Assembly (NCBI RefSeq): GCF_003315075.1 | Contig: NZ_QNRJ01000006.1 | Coordinates: 124,001 to 188,000, forward strand | Direction: 5' to 3' | DNA: 64,000 nucleotides | From: Rossellomorea aquimaris | GTDB lineage: Bacteria; Bacillota; Bacilli; Bacillales; Bacillaceae_B | Part shown: in pieces, positions 1 to 9,044 of the stretch | Layout: each line of letters opens with the position of its first letter | How positions within the stretch are numbered: the stretch's first letter is position 1 | Notes under the pieces: generated by a model | Database searches by the model: none | The model's input: the letters and a program-made list of their open reading frames with translations, nothing else | What the model was told of the DNA's origin: nothing | Program-made: the position numbers and the translations under genes

Positions 1-199
1 GTTCTTTAATAGAGAATGATAAATTGGTCGTATTCTGATCGGTCTGGCTTTGAATGATAATATCCACATTCAGGTGATTTTTGGCTAAGGTGGTAAACAC
101 TGAAGATAGTCCCGTTAATGCGTTCCCCAGTCCAAATACAGTTACACGGGTGATTTCCCCTTCAAAGGCTACGCCTCTCACGATCAGGTTTTGTTCCAT
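1..199 (-). CDS. lysC: Internal in-frame start for aspartokinase beta subunit
   Basis: Inside lysC an ATG at 199-197 is preceded, eight bases upstream, by GAGGAGG (complement of 208-214), a strong ribosome binding site within coding sequence. The product would start MEQNLIVRGVAFEGEITRV, exactly at the linker before the ACT regulatory region. B. subtilis aspartokinase II is known to be made as alpha and beta subunits from overlapping in-frame starts, and this site fits that arrangement. The 3' end lies outside the window. The site is visible in the sequence; its use here is inferred from the B. subtilis enzyme. Confidence 0.75.
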   Translation of the reverse strand, partial: MEQNLIVRGVAFEGEITRVTVFGLGNALTGLSSVFTTLAKNHLNVDIIIQSQTDQNTTNLSFSIKE

Positions 200-934
200 G
201 CTTGCTTCCTCCTCAATATACGTTCCTTCAACTTTTTCAATACTGGATCTGACCTCTAACGGAATTTGATAATTCTTGGCAAATTCCACTGCCCGTGGAT
301 GCAGGACTCCGGCCCCTAAATTAGCCAGTTCCAACATTTCATCATAGGAAATGGACGGTAACTTTCGTGCTCCTTTAATATATCGCGGGTCCGTTGTGTA
401 GACCCCGTCTACATCTGTATAAATATCACAGCGTTCTGCTTTCAAGGCAGCCGCGATTGCAACGGCGGTTGTATCCGATCCGCCGCGACCGAGAGTTGTA
501 ATTTCCCCCGCTTCAGTCATCCCTTGGAATCCTGCTACGATCACCACTCTTCCCGATTGAAGGTGACTCATCATCTTTTCAGTATGAATATTGGTGATCC
601 TCGCATTGCTGTGAACGGATTCCGTCTCGATCCCTGCCTGCCAGCCTGTGAATGAGATGGCATCATGTCCGGATTGAATCAGGGCCATCGTGAGAAGCGA
701 AATGGTGACCTGCTCTCCTGTAGAAAGAAGCATATCCATTTCTCTCTTACTTGGTTGCGATGTAATCTCCCTTGCCAATCCAACGAGTGTATCCGTCGTT
801 TTCCCCATGGCGGATACGACGACCACAACATCATTTCCTCTTTCTTTTTCCTCTGCGATTCTTGACGCAACATTTTGAATTCTTTCCACAGAACCTACTG
901 AAGTCCCACCGAATTTTTGAACAATAATACTCAC
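1..934 (-). CDS. lysC: Aspartokinase II (lysine-sensitive), partial at window edge
   Basis: Phosphorylates aspartate, the first step of the aspartate pathway to lysine, diaminopimelate, threonine and methionine. I read it directly from the - strand: a GTG start at 934-932 after GAGGGAGAAGCT, then an N-terminus reading SIIVQKFGGTSVGSVERIQ, the aspartokinase KFGGTS motif. Further in come the kinase-core stretches GRGGSDTTAVA and DGVYTTDPR, followed by the start of the C-terminal ACT region (GLGNALTGLSSVFTTLAKN). About 311 codons are present; the family usually has about 405-410, so the C-terminal quarter lies before base 1. A lysine riboswitch precedes it, matching the B. subtilis lysC arrangement. 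An in-frame internal start for the beta subunit is annotated separately. Assignment is secure. Confidence 0.97.
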   Translation of the reverse strand, partial: MSIIVQKFGGTSVGSVERIQNVASRIAEEKERGNDVVVVVSAMGKTTDTLVGLAREITSQPSKREMDMLLSTGEQVTISLLTMALIQSGHDAISFTGWQAGIETESVHSNARITNIHTEKMMSHLQSGRVVIVAGFQGMTEAGEITTLGRGGSDTTAVAIAAALKAERCDIYTDVDGVYTTDPRYIKGARKLPSISYDEMLELANLGAGVLHPRAVEFAKNYQIPLEVRSSIEKVEGTYIEEEASMEQNLIVRGVAFEGEITRVTVFGLGNALTGLSSVFTTLAKNHLNVDIIIQSQTDQNTTNLSFSIKE

Positions 935-1052
935 AGCTTCTCCCTCTTTCTCAATCGAGTGCTTCGTTAAGACTCATTTTTTGATGGTGAAGAGTACAAT
1001 CACAATCATCCTAAAACGTTCATGGAACAGGTTCATCACCTGCGCTGGATAA

Positions 1053-1087
1053 TAAAAAAAGCAATGAGAATAATATCTCATTGCTTT
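1053..1087 (-). terminator. Lysine riboswitch terminator
   Basis: On the - strand GCAATGAGATATTATTCTCA forms most of a hairpin (arms GCAATGAGA and TCTCATTGC) followed by a run of T (complement of 1053-1060). It lies between the lysine aptamer and the lysC start, the expected place for the attenuator. Confidence 0.9.
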
Positions 1088-1312
1088 ATGAACATACAGC
1101 AGAACATACTAAATAGGTTCATGGGCATTGTGAGATAGCTCTCCAAGATTGAATCATCTTGACAATCCTACATTTCTTAAACGTAGAACCAGCGGAATCA
1201 GCATGAGACCAAAACCACTTCGGCGAATCTCCCCTTTCCAAGCATCTCAACAGAGCTCATACTCCTCTTTACCTGTACTTTTGAAGTTCGCACCTCTATC
1301 ACCACTTTAAAA
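1088..1312 (-). promoter_or_regulatory. Lysine riboswitch (L box) aptamer and leader
   Basis: The - strand leader of lysC carries the L-box landmarks in order: GATAGAGGTGCGAACTTCAA, then GGAGTATGAGCTCTG, GAAAGGGGAGATTCGCCGAA, and the closing GGAGAGCTATCTC. The order and wording match my memory of the B. subtilis lysC leader closely. Lysine binding should favour the terminator at 1053-1087, so lysC is switched off when lysine is plentiful. Aptamer limits are approximate, about 1127-1304. Confidence 0.93.
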
Positions 1313-1338
1313 AGTGATAATGTTATAAATTTTCGTTA

Positions 1339-1367
1339 ATTATAGCACAGGAGAAATATTGATTCAA
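1339..1367 (-). promoter_or_regulatory. Sigma-A promoter of the lysC leader
   Basis: On the - strand, TTGAAT (complement of 1362-1367) and a perfect TATAAT (complement of 1339-1344) are separated by 17 bases, about 35 bases upstream of the riboswitch aptamer. Confidence 0.75.
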
Positions 1368-1432
1368 TGTCTAATTGAAACAATATTTCATTTGATTATT
1401 CATTCGTGTGCTGTTTTGAATGAGCATGCGGT

Positions 1433-1560
1433 GGTTGATTTCCGCTGCAGGTGCTCGCTTTCCGCGGGGCGTGAGTTGAGCCTCCTCGGGCTTTGCCCTG
1501 CGGGGTCTCAACTTTCCCGCTATTCCCGCAGGAGTCGAGCACCTTCCGCTCCAATCAACT
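1433..1560 (+). repeat. Structured intergenic palindromic repeat, copy A
   Basis: Nested inverted repeats: outer arms GTTGAT (1434-1439) and ATCAAC (1554-1559), middle arms GGTGCTCG (1450-1457) and CGAGCACC (1536-1543), inner arms GAGTTGAG and CTCAACTT, and an apical GGGC-TTT-GCCC. Conserved single-stranded blocks are GCTTTCCGCGG, CCTCCTCGG and TCCCGCAGGAGTC. It lies between the lysC promoter and the 3' end of uvrC. Related to copies B-G. Small ORFs crossing it are not genes. Confidence 0.9.
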
Positions 1561-1652
1561 ATCATAGTCAATTAGTAACTTGGAAAATACCAAATTAACA
1601 ACACACTTTAAAAAATGAGCGATTATAATCAACTTACTATTTCTTATGTCCC

Positions 1653-3422
1653 CTACTTCAACTTCTCAGCCAAAACCTTCGCCACGGATTCGGGTATCCC
1701 GATCTCTACAAACTCTTCCACCGTCGCTTCTTTCATTTTCTTCATGGAGCCGAAGTGTTTAAGAAGCTGTTTCTTTCGTTTTGGTCCGATGCCGTCGATG
1801 TCGTCAAGGGTGGACTGGAAGGCGCTTTTTCCTCTGAGCTGTCTGTGGAAGGTGATGGCGAATCGGTGGACTTCATCCTGGATCCGCTGCAGCAGGTAGA
1901 ATTCCTGGCTTCTCTTTCCAAGGGGGATGATTTGCAATGGATTACCATACAGCAGTTCAGACGTCTGATGCTTATCGTCTTTCGCAAGGCCGCCAAGCGG
2001 GATATCCAACCCCAACTCATTCTCAATGACATCCCTCGCCGCTTCAATCTGACCTTTCCCCCCATCGATGATGATGAGATCCGGTAAAGGAAGACCATCT
2101 TTTAGAACTCTCGTATACCGTCTGCGAACGACCTCCCTCATGGATTCATAATCATCAGGGCCTTTCACGGTTTTAATCTTATACTTTCGATACTCATTCT
2201 TCGCAGGCTTTCCGTCAAGGAATACAATCATCGCAGACACAGGGTCCGAACCTTGGATATTCGAGTTATCAAATGCTTCGATACGGAAAGGAGTATAAAT
2301 GCCCATATGCTCCCCTAGACTTTCGATCGCCTTTATCGTCCGCTCTTCATCTCTTTCAATCAGGGCGAACTTTTCTTCAAGTGCCTGTTTCGCATTCTTT
2401 TCGGCAAGCTTGACCAACTCTTTCTTCTTTCCCCGTCTAGGCTTGGTGATTTTCACCTCTATCAGCTTAGCCGCCAATTCTTCATCAATCTCCTCAGGCA
2501 AAAAAAGTTCCTTTGGCTTAAAATGATTGGATTTCGAATAAAACTGACCTAAGAAAGTAAGAAATTCGTCCTCGGGTTCATTATAGAGTGGGAACAGTGA
2601 CACATCCCGTTCAATGAGCTTACCTTGACGCACAAAGAATACCTGTACACACATCCAGCCTTTATCAACGGAATATCCGAACACATCCCGATCAGTGAAG
2701 TCGGTCATGGTCATCTTTTGCTTTTCCATTGTCGCTTCAATGTGAAGGATTTGATCACGGAATTCCTTCGCTCTCTCAAATTCCAGATTCTCTGCTGCTT
2801 CATTCATTTTCACCGTTAATTGATTCTTGATCTGTTTGTATCCGCCATTCAGGAACCTGGAAATTTCGTCAGTCATTTGTCTATATGTGTCTTTGCTTAC
2901 TTCTTTGATACAAGGAGCCAGACATTGACCCATATGGTAATAAAGACATGCCCGATCAGGAAGGGTGGTGCATTTTCGTAACGGATACAGTCGATCCAGG
3001 AGCTTTTTCGTTTCATTTGCGGCTCCTACGTTAGGATACGGACCAAAGTACCGGCCTTTTCCCCTTTGGACTTTGCGGGTCGTAATAAGTCTCGGGTGTC
3101 TCTCGTTCGTTAACTTGATAAACGGATAGCTTTTATCATCCTTTAACATGACATTGTATTTAGGGTCATATTTTTTGATCAGGTTCATTTCAAGCACAAG
3201 GGCTTCCAGATCAGATGAGGTCATGATGTATTCGAAGTCCTCAATTTCACCTACCAGCCGTTGAGTCTTGGCATCATGAGAGCCGGTGAAATAAGAGCGT
3301 ACTCGATTCTTCAGAACTTTTGCTTTCCCCACATAAATAATCGTACCTTGTCTGTCTTTCATCAAATAACATCCCGGCTGATCCGGTAATAGAGCTAATT
3401 TATTCGTAATGGTAGAGTTCAT
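1653..3422 (-). CDS. uvrC: UvrABC excinuclease subunit C
   Basis: Makes both incisions around DNA lesions in nucleotide excision repair after UvrA/UvrB loading. The sequence shows an N-terminal GIY-YIG-type nuclease ([18 protein letters not shown] near residue 15), a central UVR motif ([18 protein letters not shown]), the RNase-H-like C-terminal nuclease ([19 protein letters not shown]) and terminal helix-hairpin-helix motifs ([18 protein letters not shown]). I prefer ATG 3422-3420 (MNSTITNK) because AAGGGGGAGAGACG precedes it; a nine-codon longer reading exists. This gives 589 residues, close to the usual 590-600. Its ATG overlaps the stop of the upstream membrane protein gene as ATGA, so the two are probably translationally coupled. 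Confidence 0.98.
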   Translation of the reverse strand: MNSTITNKLALLPDQPGCYLMKDRQGTIIYVGKAKVLKNRVRSYFTGSHDAKTQRLVGEIEDFEYIMTSSDLEALVLEMNLIKKYDPKYNVMLKDDKSYPFIKLTNERHPRLITTRKVQRGKGRYFGPYPNVGAANETKKLLDRLYPLRKCTTLPDRACLYYHMGQCLAPCIKEVSKDTYRQMTDEISRFLNGGYKQIKNQLTVKMNEAAENLEFERAKEFRDQILHIEATMEKQKMTMTDFTDRDVFGYSVDKGWMCVQVFFVRQGKLIERDVSLFPLYNEPEDEFLTFLGQFYSKSNHFKPKELFLPEEIDEELAAKLIEVKITKPRRGKKKELVKLAEKNAKQALEEKFALIERDEERTIKAIESLGEHMGIYTPFRIEAFDNSNIQGSDPVSAMIVFLDGKPAKNEYRKYKIKTVKGPDDYESMREVVRRRYTRVLKDGLPLPDLIIIDGGKGQIEAARDVIENELGLDIPLGGLAKDDKHQTSELLYGNPLQIIPLGKRSQEFYLLQRIQDEVHRFAITFHRQLRGKSAFQSTLDDIDGIGPKRKKQLLKHFGSMKKMKEATVEEFVEIGIPESVAKVLAEKLK

Positions 3423-4897
3423 CGTCTCTCCCCCTTCTTGTCTGCCCATTTATAGACGGTGATGGTTGAATAAACAGGATCGAATAGCTCCTGTGAATGG
3501 AATACTTGGACTTTTTCTATTTTTTCATCAAGGTTTTCAATACCCTGTTGTTCGAATCCTTTAACCACTGCTCCGGTCAGGTAGATCTCTTTATTCGTAT
3601 GCTGAATGTCCTGAAGGAATTGAGAATAGGTTAACACACGCTTATGTGAGTAAGGTGCATCCAGATAGGAGTATACTCTTGTTTCTTCCCATGTGTACAC
3701 CACAATCGGAGTTTTCTCATTTTGCTCTGTGAAGTATGACTCTGTTTTGTAGACGGCGGGTGCAGAAGCGTGATAATCGGTCAATACGCCCACACTTGTT
3801 CCTATATGCAAAATAAACCAAAGGCTCAGAGCGATGATCTTCGTTGCATTGAGTTTTTTCATCCATCCTATCAACAAGAAGAAAACTGCTAATATGGCCA
3901 GAGGCAGAATATGTCTCGGTTTATCAATATTTTGTGCAAATAACCCCCAGATAAAATAGGATCCAAAGGCAATCAGGAGCAATATGGTGCCTGTACCAGG
4001 TTTAGTCCACTTTCCAGTCATTTTTACACTTAATAAAAATAGAAGCGCCGTGATGACCATAATAGAAAGTGATTGTGTAAATAATCCGTTCCAGCCTATA
4101 TTGATAAATATATAATTCCATAACCTTTCAAAAAATCCTGTATCTGACTCTACCGTTCCTCCCCATTCCGTAAAGTGTCCGTCGGTAAACCCTAAGGCAA
4201 TCTGTAGCAGGGTCTGAAGGCTCCCCGCATTGGCAGCCAGTGCCGATAGCCACACCCCTTGTGAAAGTATGAGTAGAGTCAGGTGAAAAGCGATGGCTTT
4301 CACTTTTTCTGAACCATTGCCACTCTCCTTCCAAAACACAAACCAATAGTAAAGGATCCCCGCACCAAAACCGATATAGGATAATCGTATACCCATCAAG
4401 ATGGCAAAGAGGAGAATGGGAAGGACAGCCGCATCCTTCGTCTTCCGTATGACAGCCCGGTGCAGACTCCATAAGTACCACCATAATACCGGGATGGCCG
4501 CACCTTCACTCATAGCTTGAACGGTCATCACACTCGGATAAGAAAGGGAAAAAAGGAAAAGCGTCGCAATGATGGCTTTCTTTCTCTCAAGGTAATGGCC
4601 AAATAACCAATAAACAGGAAGAATCGAGCTAACCAGCAAAATCGTATTGAAAATCTGAAGGGATAGAACCGGGTCATCAACAAAGATGTGCACCATCATT
4701 CCCCCGAAAATAAAAAAAGGGTACCCTGGAAAATGAGGCTGCATCTTCAATAAATCGAATTCAATCACGCCCAGAGCATAATCGACTTCGTCCCAGCTTG
4801 AAGCATAGGGCGGAAGCAATATAAGTCTGTATATAAAGTACAGGCTGAAAACAACCAGTATACTTATCATCCATTTGTTCAAATGTTTATCGATCAT
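3419..4897 (-). CDS. Polytopic membrane protein, GT-C glycosyltransferase-like
   Basis: About 490 residues with roughly ten to eleven hydrophobic segments and a short polar C-terminal domain. Near the N-terminus, after the first membrane segment, is [14 protein letters not shown]. An acidic pair in the first extracellular loop is typical of GT-C transferases (PMT/ArnT/GT39-like), which move sugars from polyprenyl-phosphate donors outside the membrane. Both the acceptor and the donor are unknown. I chose ATG 4897 (MIDKHLNKW) because AGGAGAAAAACA precedes it; an ATG at 4921 lacks a good site. The gene ends in an ATGA overlap with uvrC. In B. subtilis uvrC is not, to my knowledge, preceded by such a gene, so this is accessory. 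It could cooperate with the glycoconjugate cluster at 6.8-10.9 kb, but that is inference. Confidence 0.6.
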   Translation of the reverse strand: MIDKHLNKWMISILVVFSLYFIYRLILLPPYASSWDEVDYALGVIEFDLLKMQPHFPGYPFFIFGGMMVHIFVDDPVLSLQIFNTILLVSSILPVYWLFGHYLERKKAIIATLFLFSLSYPSVMTVQAMSEGAAIPVLWWYLWSLHRAVIRKTKDAAVLPILLFAILMGIRLSYIGFGAGILYYWFVFWKESGNGSEKVKAIAFHLTLLILSQGVWLSALAANAGSLQTLLQIALGFTDGHFTEWGGTVESDTGFFERLWNYIFINIGWNGLFTQSLSIMVITALLFLLSVKMTGKWTKPGTGTILLLIAFGSYFIWGLFAQNIDKPRHILPLAILAVFFLLIGWMKKLNATKIIALSLWFILHIGTSVGVLTDYHASAPAVYKTESYFTEQNEKTPIVVYTWEETRVYSYLDAPYSHKRVLTYSQFLQDIQHTNKEIYLTGAVVKGFEQQGIENLDEKIEKVQVFHSQELFDPVYSTITVYKWADKKGERR

Positions 4898-4924
4898 TGT
4901 TTTTCTCCTGTTTCTCTCCAAATA

Positions 4925-4998
4925 AAAACCAACTCAGTTTGAAAACCTTCTTAGCCTATTGTAAGGCTTTATAAGAAAGGTTTCCAATCATGAGTTGG
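4925..4998 (-). terminator. Long hairpin terminator after the FTR1 permease gene
   Basis: On the - strand GCCAACTCA pairs with TGAGTTGG, with inner arms GAAACCTTTCTTA / TAAGAAGGTTTTC and GCCT/AGGC, followed by TTTTTATTT. It ends the Fur-controlled iron transport transcript. Confidence 0.75.
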
Positions 4999-5009
4999 CT
5001 CAGGGGGAT

Positions 5010-5993
5010 TTAAGCATTTATTGATTTCACATCATGCGATTTTTTGATTGTCTTTTTCTGTTGTTCCATCCCCGCAGGCACGGACTTTCGATTAAAAGGG
5101 TTAATGAGTTTATCCGTTCGGATTAAGTATATCCATAAGAATACGAATCCGAAGTAGAACCAATAGGCAAGCACCTGTTCAATCGTTGGATTGTGGCTAT
5201 AGCCGAACATTGCCGCCATGAACAGACCAACTTGACCGCTGATCAGAACCTCATTTCCTGTGTCTCTCTCATAGTGAAGCTCATCTTGAAAGTGCTCAGG
5301 CATAATTTCCACAAGATTATATACTTCCGCGGGTTTTCCTTCTGCTGTTGTATATAAAGAGCCCATGATCCCAAGATCCTGAAGAATCCCTACTCCTTGA
5401 ACAAGTAACCCGGCTGCGATGAACATGATCAGCAAACCTGTCACATTAAAGAATGTTTTCAACTTGAATTTCATGGCACCTGAGAAGAACGCATACCCAA
5501 GAACCATGGCAAGTAATAATCCACTGAGCGCTCCGTAGCTTGTGAATACTTTCGTTACGTCTCCTCCACTGATGGCAGCGAAGAAAAATACGGTTTCGAC
5601 ACCTTCACGAAGGACGATCAAGTATGAGTGAATGATCATCGCTGATACGCTGCCTGCCGTCAAGGCCGCATTGATCTTCTTCTCCATTTCCGTGTTGATC
5701 CCTTTGGACTGCTTTCTCATCCAGCCAACCATATGAGTCAGCAGGAAAACGGATGCGAACATGATGCCAACCTTCAAGTAAACTTCAGCTCCAAAGCTCG
5801 AGAACCCTGTCAGGACGACTTGGAACAGTAAAGCGACTAGAAAGCTGGATACAAGTGCAAGTAAGACTCCTACATAAACCCATTTCTTATATTTGTCTGC
5901 TTTTAATCTTGTAAGATAAGAAAGAATCAACCCTACAATCAGAATGGCTTCTAAAGACTCTCTCAGTGTAATCAAAAATGCTTGGAAATCCAC
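5010..5993 (-). CDS. efeU: FTR1/EfeU-family iron permease
   Basis: High-affinity iron permease of the plasma membrane, 327 residues with about seven hydrophobic segments. Both signature iron-binding motifs are visible: RESLEA at residues 11-16 and REGVE at 129-133 (the REXXE motifs that carry iron through FTR1 proteins). In B. subtilis, as I recall, EfeU/YwbL is longer because an extracytoplasmic N-terminal domain is fused to the permease; here that domain is encoded by the separate upstream gene, 26 bp away. No EfeO- or EfeB-like gene adjoins it. The upstream gene carries a Fur box, so both genes are probably expressed when iron is scarce. The ligand could be Fe(III) or Fe(II); the sequence does not say which. 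Confidence 0.88.
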   Translation of the reverse strand: MDFQAFLITLRESLEAILIVGLILSYLTRLKADKYKKWVYVGVLLALVSSFLVALLFQVVLTGFSSFGAEVYLKVGIMFASVFLLTHMVGWMRKQSKGINTEMEKKINAALTAGSVSAMIIHSYLIVLREGVETVFFFAAISGGDVTKVFTSYGALSGLLLAMVLGYAFFSGAMKFKLKTFFNVTGLLIMFIAAGLLVQGVGILQDLGIMGSLYTTAEGKPAEVYNLVEIMPEHFQDELHYERDTGNEVLISGQVGLFMAAMFGYSHNPTIEQVLAYWFYFGFVFLWIYLIRTDKLINPFNRKSVPAGMEQQKKTIKKSHDVKSINA

Positions 5994-6019
5994 TTTGTTT
6001 CCCCCTTTGTTACCTTCTA

Positions 6020-6769
6020 TTACTGTTTATTTTTACGTTTATTGATCGTTATGAGTACAATAAGAATCAAAATCAGTGCTAGTGAGAAATAGAGCCAGAA
6101 GCTTGAGCTTCCCCCTTCTCCCATTCCATCTAAGAAGCCAAGATTCTCTTCGCTTAAATGACTTTCATCGGCTTTTTCAGAAGGAATCGGAAATAACGGT
6201 CGAAGTTCTTTGATGATCGACTCTACTTCTTTATCGAAAGCATCAGGATCATTATCTTTGCTTCCAATCCCGAACAACCCGGGATTTCCCAAAGAATTTA
6301 GGGCAGTATCGAATGAAGCATAAATCTTATCTGCTTCTTCCTGGCTTTTTTCTTCAACAACAAATGGTTCCAATACATTAAAAGTCCCTCTTGCTTTGGC
6401 AAGAAGAAGTTTCGCCTGACCATAATCGTCGAATTGATTTTGAGCAAAATGCAGTCTTCTTTCGATATTCAGCATCAATGCCGCTCTCCAGCTTTCTAAT
6501 AAAAGATCCTTGTCTTTTTCCTTGAAAGCTTTCTTAATGTCGGGCTGCACCTTTGAAAAATATAGTCCAAAATCCTTTTCATACGAATCATATATTTTCT
6601 TTGCATTATCCCAGTCATCATTCTCTAAGCTGTTTTCGAGCTCTTTATACGCTTCAGCGATTTTCTCTTCTCCTGGATCCCCATAAGAATAAGCAGACGC
6701 CTGTGACGGGATAAATATGTAATTGAGAATAAATATCAATGTAAGACTAAAAAAAAGGCTTTTTTTCAT
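6020..6769 (-). CDS. Secreted, membrane-anchored EfeU-type extracytoplasmic domain
   Basis: About 249 residues: an N-terminal signal peptide (MKKSLFFSLTLIFILNYIF, probable cleavage after SQASA), an extracytoplasmic helical domain, and a C-terminal membrane segment (SFWLYFSLALILILIVLIT) followed by a basic tail (KRKNKQ). It resembles the N-terminal domain that precedes the permease in one-piece Bacillus EfeU proteins; residues such as IERRLHFAQNQF and the ALMLN helix recall that domain. It probably helps capture or present iron to the permease encoded just downstream. Start ATG 6769 is chosen because AGGAGGATTTCCAT precedes it; an eight-codon longer reading runs into the promoter. A Fur box and sigma-A promoter lie immediately upstream. 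Confidence 0.75.
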   Translation of the reverse strand: MKKSLFFSLTLIFILNYIFIPSQASAYSYGDPGEEKIAEAYKELENSLENDDWDNAKKIYDSYEKDFGLYFSKVQPDIKKAFKEKDKDLLLESWRAALMLNIERRLHFAQNQFDDYGQAKLLLAKARGTFNVLEPFVVEEKSQEEADKIYASFDTALNSLGNPGLFGIGSKDNDPDAFDKEVESIIKELRPLFPIPSEKADESHLSEENLGFLDGMGEGGSSSFWLYFSLALILILIVLITINKRKNKQ

Positions 6770-6792
6770 ATGGAAATCCTCCTGTATTTTCA

Positions 6793-6821
6793 ATGATAAT
6801 GATTATCATTATACTTGTCAA
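6793..6821 (-). promoter_or_regulatory. Fur box within a sigma-A promoter of the efeU pair
   Basis: TGATAATGATTATCATTA (6794-6811) is a near-perfect Fur box (core inverted repeat TGATAATNATTATCA). On the - strand TTGACA (complement of 6816-6821) and TATCAT (complement of 6793-6798) are 17 bases apart, so the box covers the spacer and -10. Iron-loaded Fur should block transcription. Confidence 0.9.
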
Positions 6822-6828
6822 TACGATT

Positions 6829-7587
6829 TTAAAGGCTTTCAAACGATGTTGCAGAAATTTTGTGAACATTATATTCTATATCCACTTTTTCAACCGGCCG
6901 CTTCATTTCTTTCGCGATCGCCGGAAGTACATTAAACATATAAGCTTTGAACTTGATGAAGGATCGTCCCTTCGTCCGAACCCTATATTCAATCGGAACT
7001 TCCGTCATTCTGAAACCTTTACGCATGATATTTAGAGTCACCACTTGAGCATAATTATAGTCATGAATGATTTCAGCATGTTCCATTACTTGTTTGGAGA
7101 ATGCTCTCATCCCTGATTGACCGTCATAAATCCAGGTTCTCAGCAACACACATTGTAGTAAGGTGAAACAATAATTGCCGAGGCGGCGATGGATCTTCAT
7201 TCCGTCGATGGTCCCCTTAAAGCGGGATCCCATTGTATAGTCTGACTGATTTGTGAAGATTGGCTCTAATAGCTCAGGAATTTGAGATGCAGGATATTCT
7301 CCATCCGCATCAATCATGACACCAATATCCGCACCCTTTATCAGCGATTCCTTTAACCCTCTTCTTACTGCCGCCCCTAAGCCTGAATTACGTTCCATAT
7401 GTACGATATAGTCTGCTCCTGCTTCTTCTGCAACCTTAACGGTGTCATCGGTCGACCCATCATTCACGACCAGTACTTCCACTCTGACATCAGGATGAAA
7501 CTCTCTGGGAATGTCACGAATGACATCCCCGATGGTTTCTTCTTCATTATAAGCAGGCAAAAAAACAACAACCTTCTGTTTATTCAC
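6829..7587 (-). CDS. Family 2 glycosyltransferase (polyprenyl-phosphate sugar synthase-like)
   Basis: 252 residues of GT-A fold. PAYNEEETIG at 11-20, NDGSTDDT at 42-49 and the metal-binding DAD at 93-95 are the nucleotide-sugar binding motifs of family 2. There is no long C-terminal membrane domain, so it resembles the soluble dolichol- or undecaprenyl-phosphate mannosyl/glucosyl transferase group; the exact sugar is not evident. The start is GTG at 7587 after AAGGAAGAACACC, and it overlaps the stop codon of the upstream phosphodiesterase gene by eight bases, so the two are co-translated. Such an enzyme could make the lipid-linked sugar used by a GT-C transferase such as the one at 3.4-4.9 kb. 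Confidence 0.82.
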   Translation of the reverse strand: MNKQKVVVFLPAYNEEETIGDVIRDIPREFHPDVRVEVLVVNDGSTDDTVKVAEEAGADYIVHMERNSGLGAAVRRGLKESLIKGADIGVMIDADGEYPASQIPELLEPIFTNQSDYTMGSRFKGTIDGMKIHRRLGNYCFTLLQCVLLRTWIYDGQSGMRAFSKQVMEHAEIIHDYNYAQVVTLNIMRKGFRMTEVPIEYRVRTKGRSFIKFKAYMFNVLPAIAKEMKRPVEKVDIEYNVHKISATSFESL

Positions 7588-9043
7588 GGTGTTCTTCCTT
7601 TCTTCTAAACGCTTCTTCTAATACAGGTCCACGTGCATGGCTCGGGAAAGGTGCTCCCAGAATATGAGCGATGGTGCTGGCCATGGAAACAAGACTATGC
7701 TTTGATTCTACCTTGCGTCCCTTTTGGATATTAGGTCCATGCATAATAAATGGCACGAATCGCTCCCCTTCATCAAGATGCCCGTGTCCCCCGATTCCAT
7801 CAGCCTGTCCATGATCGGCACAGATAAATAATGTTGTGTTTTCCATCTTGCCTTCTTCCGTCATCCATTGGACAAAGTCTTCAATCAATCGGTCTGCTTC
7901 TTTTATCTTTTGCAAATACTCGTCGTATAAAACCCCGCGACTGTGTCCGGTTTGATCGGTCCCGATCATTTGTACGATGAATAAATCCGGATCTTGTTCT
8001 TTCATGATATGTTTCGCTTTTTTCATGATTGTCGGATCCGCTTTATCGTTATGCATGACGGCTGTGAACGTATCCACGTCAGACCCCATGGAATCGACCA
8101 GATGGGCAACCCCTAAAAGCCTTCCCTTCTTCCCTACTTTTCGTAAAGAGTCAAAGATGCTTTCGACTTTAATCCCCAGCTTCCATACCATATTCGAAGT
8201 GATCCCGTGTTCATACGGATACGTCCCGGTGAACATGGATGAAAAACAGACCACCGTGCGGGCAGGATATACCGTCTCCATGTTGGAGAATTCGGTTCCT
8301 TCTGCCTTGAGGGAATCCAAAAACGGGGTTTCCGCTTCCTGGTAACGTTCCTTCCTCATCCCGTCCACCACAATGACCACTACACGATCTGCCCGATCCT
8401 CTTTCCAATCTTCCGCCTCTTTTGCATATTCTTCATACATCTTTGGCTTCCAATCGAATAAATAACGGTGAAGAATGAAGGTGAAAACCAAAAGACCCCC
8501 AAAGAAGCTTAAAAACTGAACAATTGGCAGCTGCTGGCTTGTATCAAGGAGTGAGTAAGTGTACTGCCAGTAAGCCAGCAATAATAGAAATTTAGGAAGC
8601 TGCTCCTGGGCATTTCCACTTGTAGAGTCACTGTTTTTCAGTACGAGCTTCCAGAACCTTGTGAAGTTAAGCCACGACGTTCCGATGCGTAAGTGATAAT
8701 ATAATGTTCCCCAGAATAAAATTGTGAAGAAAAAGTAAAGACCGATTCCTAACAGGGATAACCCGAGATTCCATTCCCATCCGATGATTAAGTAAGCCAC
8801 AATCGGCAGCCACAGGTAGTTCCTTAAAAACAATGGGAAATCATAAACAAAAAATAATATAAATAGTGGCAGGGTGATCGCTAAACTAATTGTGAAATTC
8901 AGCCAAAATGGTAACGAGGCAAAATCACCAAGATGAAAGAGAAGCATCGTACCTACAGTAAAAATGGGTGTGAAGGGTTTTCCTTCATTTAATAAATTCC
9001 AGCAGCGTGCTGCTACCTTTTCAAACTTAGAGGCGCTTTTCAC
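7580..9043 (-). CDS. Membrane-anchored alkaline-phosphatase-superfamily phosphodiesterase
   Basis: 487 residues: several hydrophobic segments in residues 1-195, then a catalytic domain of the alkaline phosphatase/nucleotide pyrophosphatase-phosphodiesterase superfamily. Metal and nucleophile motifs are visible: VDGMR (226-230), a candidate nucleophile T263 in YPARTVVCFSSM, D363 and H367 in GTDQTGHSRG, ADHG at 409-412 and GHGH at 419-422. It probably cleaves or transfers a phosphate-linked head group. The catalytic domain follows an even-looking set of membrane spans, and its side of the membrane is not certain. It is the second gene of a cluster: the epimerase and flippase-like genes lie upstream and the GT2 gene overlaps its 3' end. 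A role in making or remodelling a phosphoglycolipid is inference. Confidence 0.75.
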   Translation of the reverse strand: MKSASKFEKVAARCWNLLNEGKPFTPIFTVGTMLLFHLGDFASLPFWLNFTISLAITLPLFILFFVYDFPLFLRNYLWLPIVAYLIIGWEWNLGLSLLGIGLYFFFTILFWGTLYYHLRIGTSWLNFTRFWKLVLKNSDSTSGNAQEQLPKFLLLLAYWQYTYSLLDTSQQLPIVQFLSFFGGLLVFTFILHRYLFDWKPKMYEEYAKEAEDWKEDRADRVVVIVVDGMRKERYQEAETPFLDSLKAEGTEFSNMETVYPARTVVCFSSMFTGTYPYEHGITSNMVWKLGIKVESIFDSLRKVGKKGRLLGVAHLVDSMGSDVDTFTAVMHNDKADPTIMKKAKHIMKEQDPDLFIVQMIGTDQTGHSRGVLYDEYLQKIKEADRLIEDFVQWMTEEGKMENTTLFICADHGQADGIGGHGHLDEGERFVPFIMHGPNIQKGRKVESKHSLVSMASTIAHILGAPFPSHARGPVLEEAFRRKEEHRE

Positions 9044-9044
9044 T

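Noticed and set aside
665-878. Short frames opposite and beside lysC
   Set aside because: They are shadows of lysC, which runs off the left edge and is clearly recognisable when read on the - strand.
1359-1598. Open frames on both strands over repeat copy A (and likewise over copies B, C, D, F and G)
   Set aside because: They arise from the structured repeat; no ribosome binding site, and the same peptides recur at each copy.
6723-7035. Plus-strand frames over the Fur box and GT2 3' end
   Set aside because: Low-complexity hydrophobic translations across a promoter; no ribosome binding site.
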